The notes beneath the pieces were generated by a model. The model made no database searches, had not been told where the DNA came from, and saw nothing but the letters and a program-made list of their open reading frames with translations. 5,632 nt of DNA from an uncultured Sphingomonadales bacterium (GTDB lineage: Bacteria > Pseudomonadota > Alphaproteobacteria > Sphingomonadales > Sphingomonadaceae): assembly GCA_903828025.1 (NCBI GenBank), contig CAIKKO010000107.1, positions 1-5,632 of the forward strand, in the 5' to 3' direction. The translations under genes and the position numbers were made by a program. Of the stretch, positions 5,399 to 5,632 are shown in pieces; within the stretch, counting starts at the first letter, position 1, and every line of letters begins with the position of its first letter.

Positions 5399-5632
5399 TC
5401 ATGGAAAATCACCCAGCGCCGCACTCAAGGCCTCCGCCGCAGCATGCCCGCTCGCCCAGGCCCACTGGAAATTGTAGCCGCCCAGCCAGCCCGTCACATC
5501 GACGGCTTCGCCAATCGCGAACAGTCCGGGCACGGTCTTGGCCCCCATGGTGCGCGAGGAAAGCCCCGCCGTGCTGATGCCGCCTGCGGTCACTTCGGCC
5601 TTGGCAAAGCCTTCGCTGCCGTTGGGGGTGAA
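5399..5632 (-). CDS. HI0933/BaiN-family flavoprotein, C-terminal end (cut by right edge)
   Basis: The last 77 residues are present, open to the window edge, with a TGA stop at 5399-5401. They include AEVTAGGIST, then SSRTMGAKTVPGLFAIGEAVDVTG, then GGYNFQWAWASGHAAAEAL. The order VTxGG, T(M)xxKxxPGLxxxGExxDVxGxxGGYNxQxAxxxG is the hallmark C-terminus of the HI0933/YhiN/BaiN family, usually annotated as NAD(P)/FAD-dependent oxidoreductase. The GE-x-x-DV segment contacts FAD in this fold. The family is about 390-420 residues, so most of the gene lies to the right. Its physiological substrate is generally unknown; BaiN is linked to bile-acid dehydroxylation in clostridia, which should not be transferred here. 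It lies 114 bp upstream of the protease on the same strand, with no evident functional link. Confidence 0.9.
   Translation of the reverse strand, partial: FTPNGSEGFAKAEVTAGGISTAGLSSRTMGAKTVPGLFAIGEAVDVTGWLGGYNFQWAWASGHAAAEALSAALGDFP

Noticed and set aside
5238..5477. A 79-codon plus-strand frame over the protease leader
   Set aside because: It overlaps the protease start and the flavoprotein end in antisense, with no ribosome binding site or motif.

Overview
The window looks like chromosomal DNA of a GC-rich alphaproteobacterium. Protein style and codon use suggest a sphingomonad or Erythrobacter-like lineage, but that is an inference from sequence feel; no marker gene is present. Five protein-coding genes were found, two of them cut by the window edges. 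No tRNA, rRNA, CRISPR array, insertion sequence or phage gene was seen.

Layout. (1) 1-419, minus strand: N-terminal part of a COG1233-type (phytoene-dehydrogenase-like, PYROXD2-like) FAD oxidoreductase that runs off the left edge. (2) 420-519: a 100-bp divergent intergenic region with a 10-bp perfect palindrome. (3) 520-1656, plus: a Rieske non-haem-iron oxygenase alpha subunit with a complete [2Fe-2S] motif and mononuclear iron site. (4) 1775-2737, plus: a fumarylacetoacetate-hydrolase-family protein. (5) 2771-5284, minus, convergent with the previous gene across a 33-bp gap: an 837-residue serralysin-type (M10) zinc metalloprotease with a long RTX calcium-binding region and an M10_C-like C-terminus, expected to leave by type I secretion. 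(6) 5399-5632, minus: C-terminal end of a HI0933/BaiN-family flavoprotein that runs off the right edge.

How they fit. The divergent flavoprotein, the Rieske oxygenase and the FAH-family hydrolase could form a small oxidative catabolic locus (oxygenation, then dehydrogenation, then C-C hydrolysis or related chemistry), but neither the substrate nor the electron-transfer partner can be read from this window. The protease is a separate unit; no ABC exporter, membrane-fusion protein or protease inhibitor lies next to it here.

Points for a second look: the long spacing between the two halves of the Rieske motif and the glutamate in the inter-cluster bridging position; the protease's mosaic of two kinds of duplicated module inserted into a serralysin frame; three cysteines in that protease; and two start codons better placed at internal ATGs (1775 and 5284). 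I did not find convincing evidence of a wholly new system.
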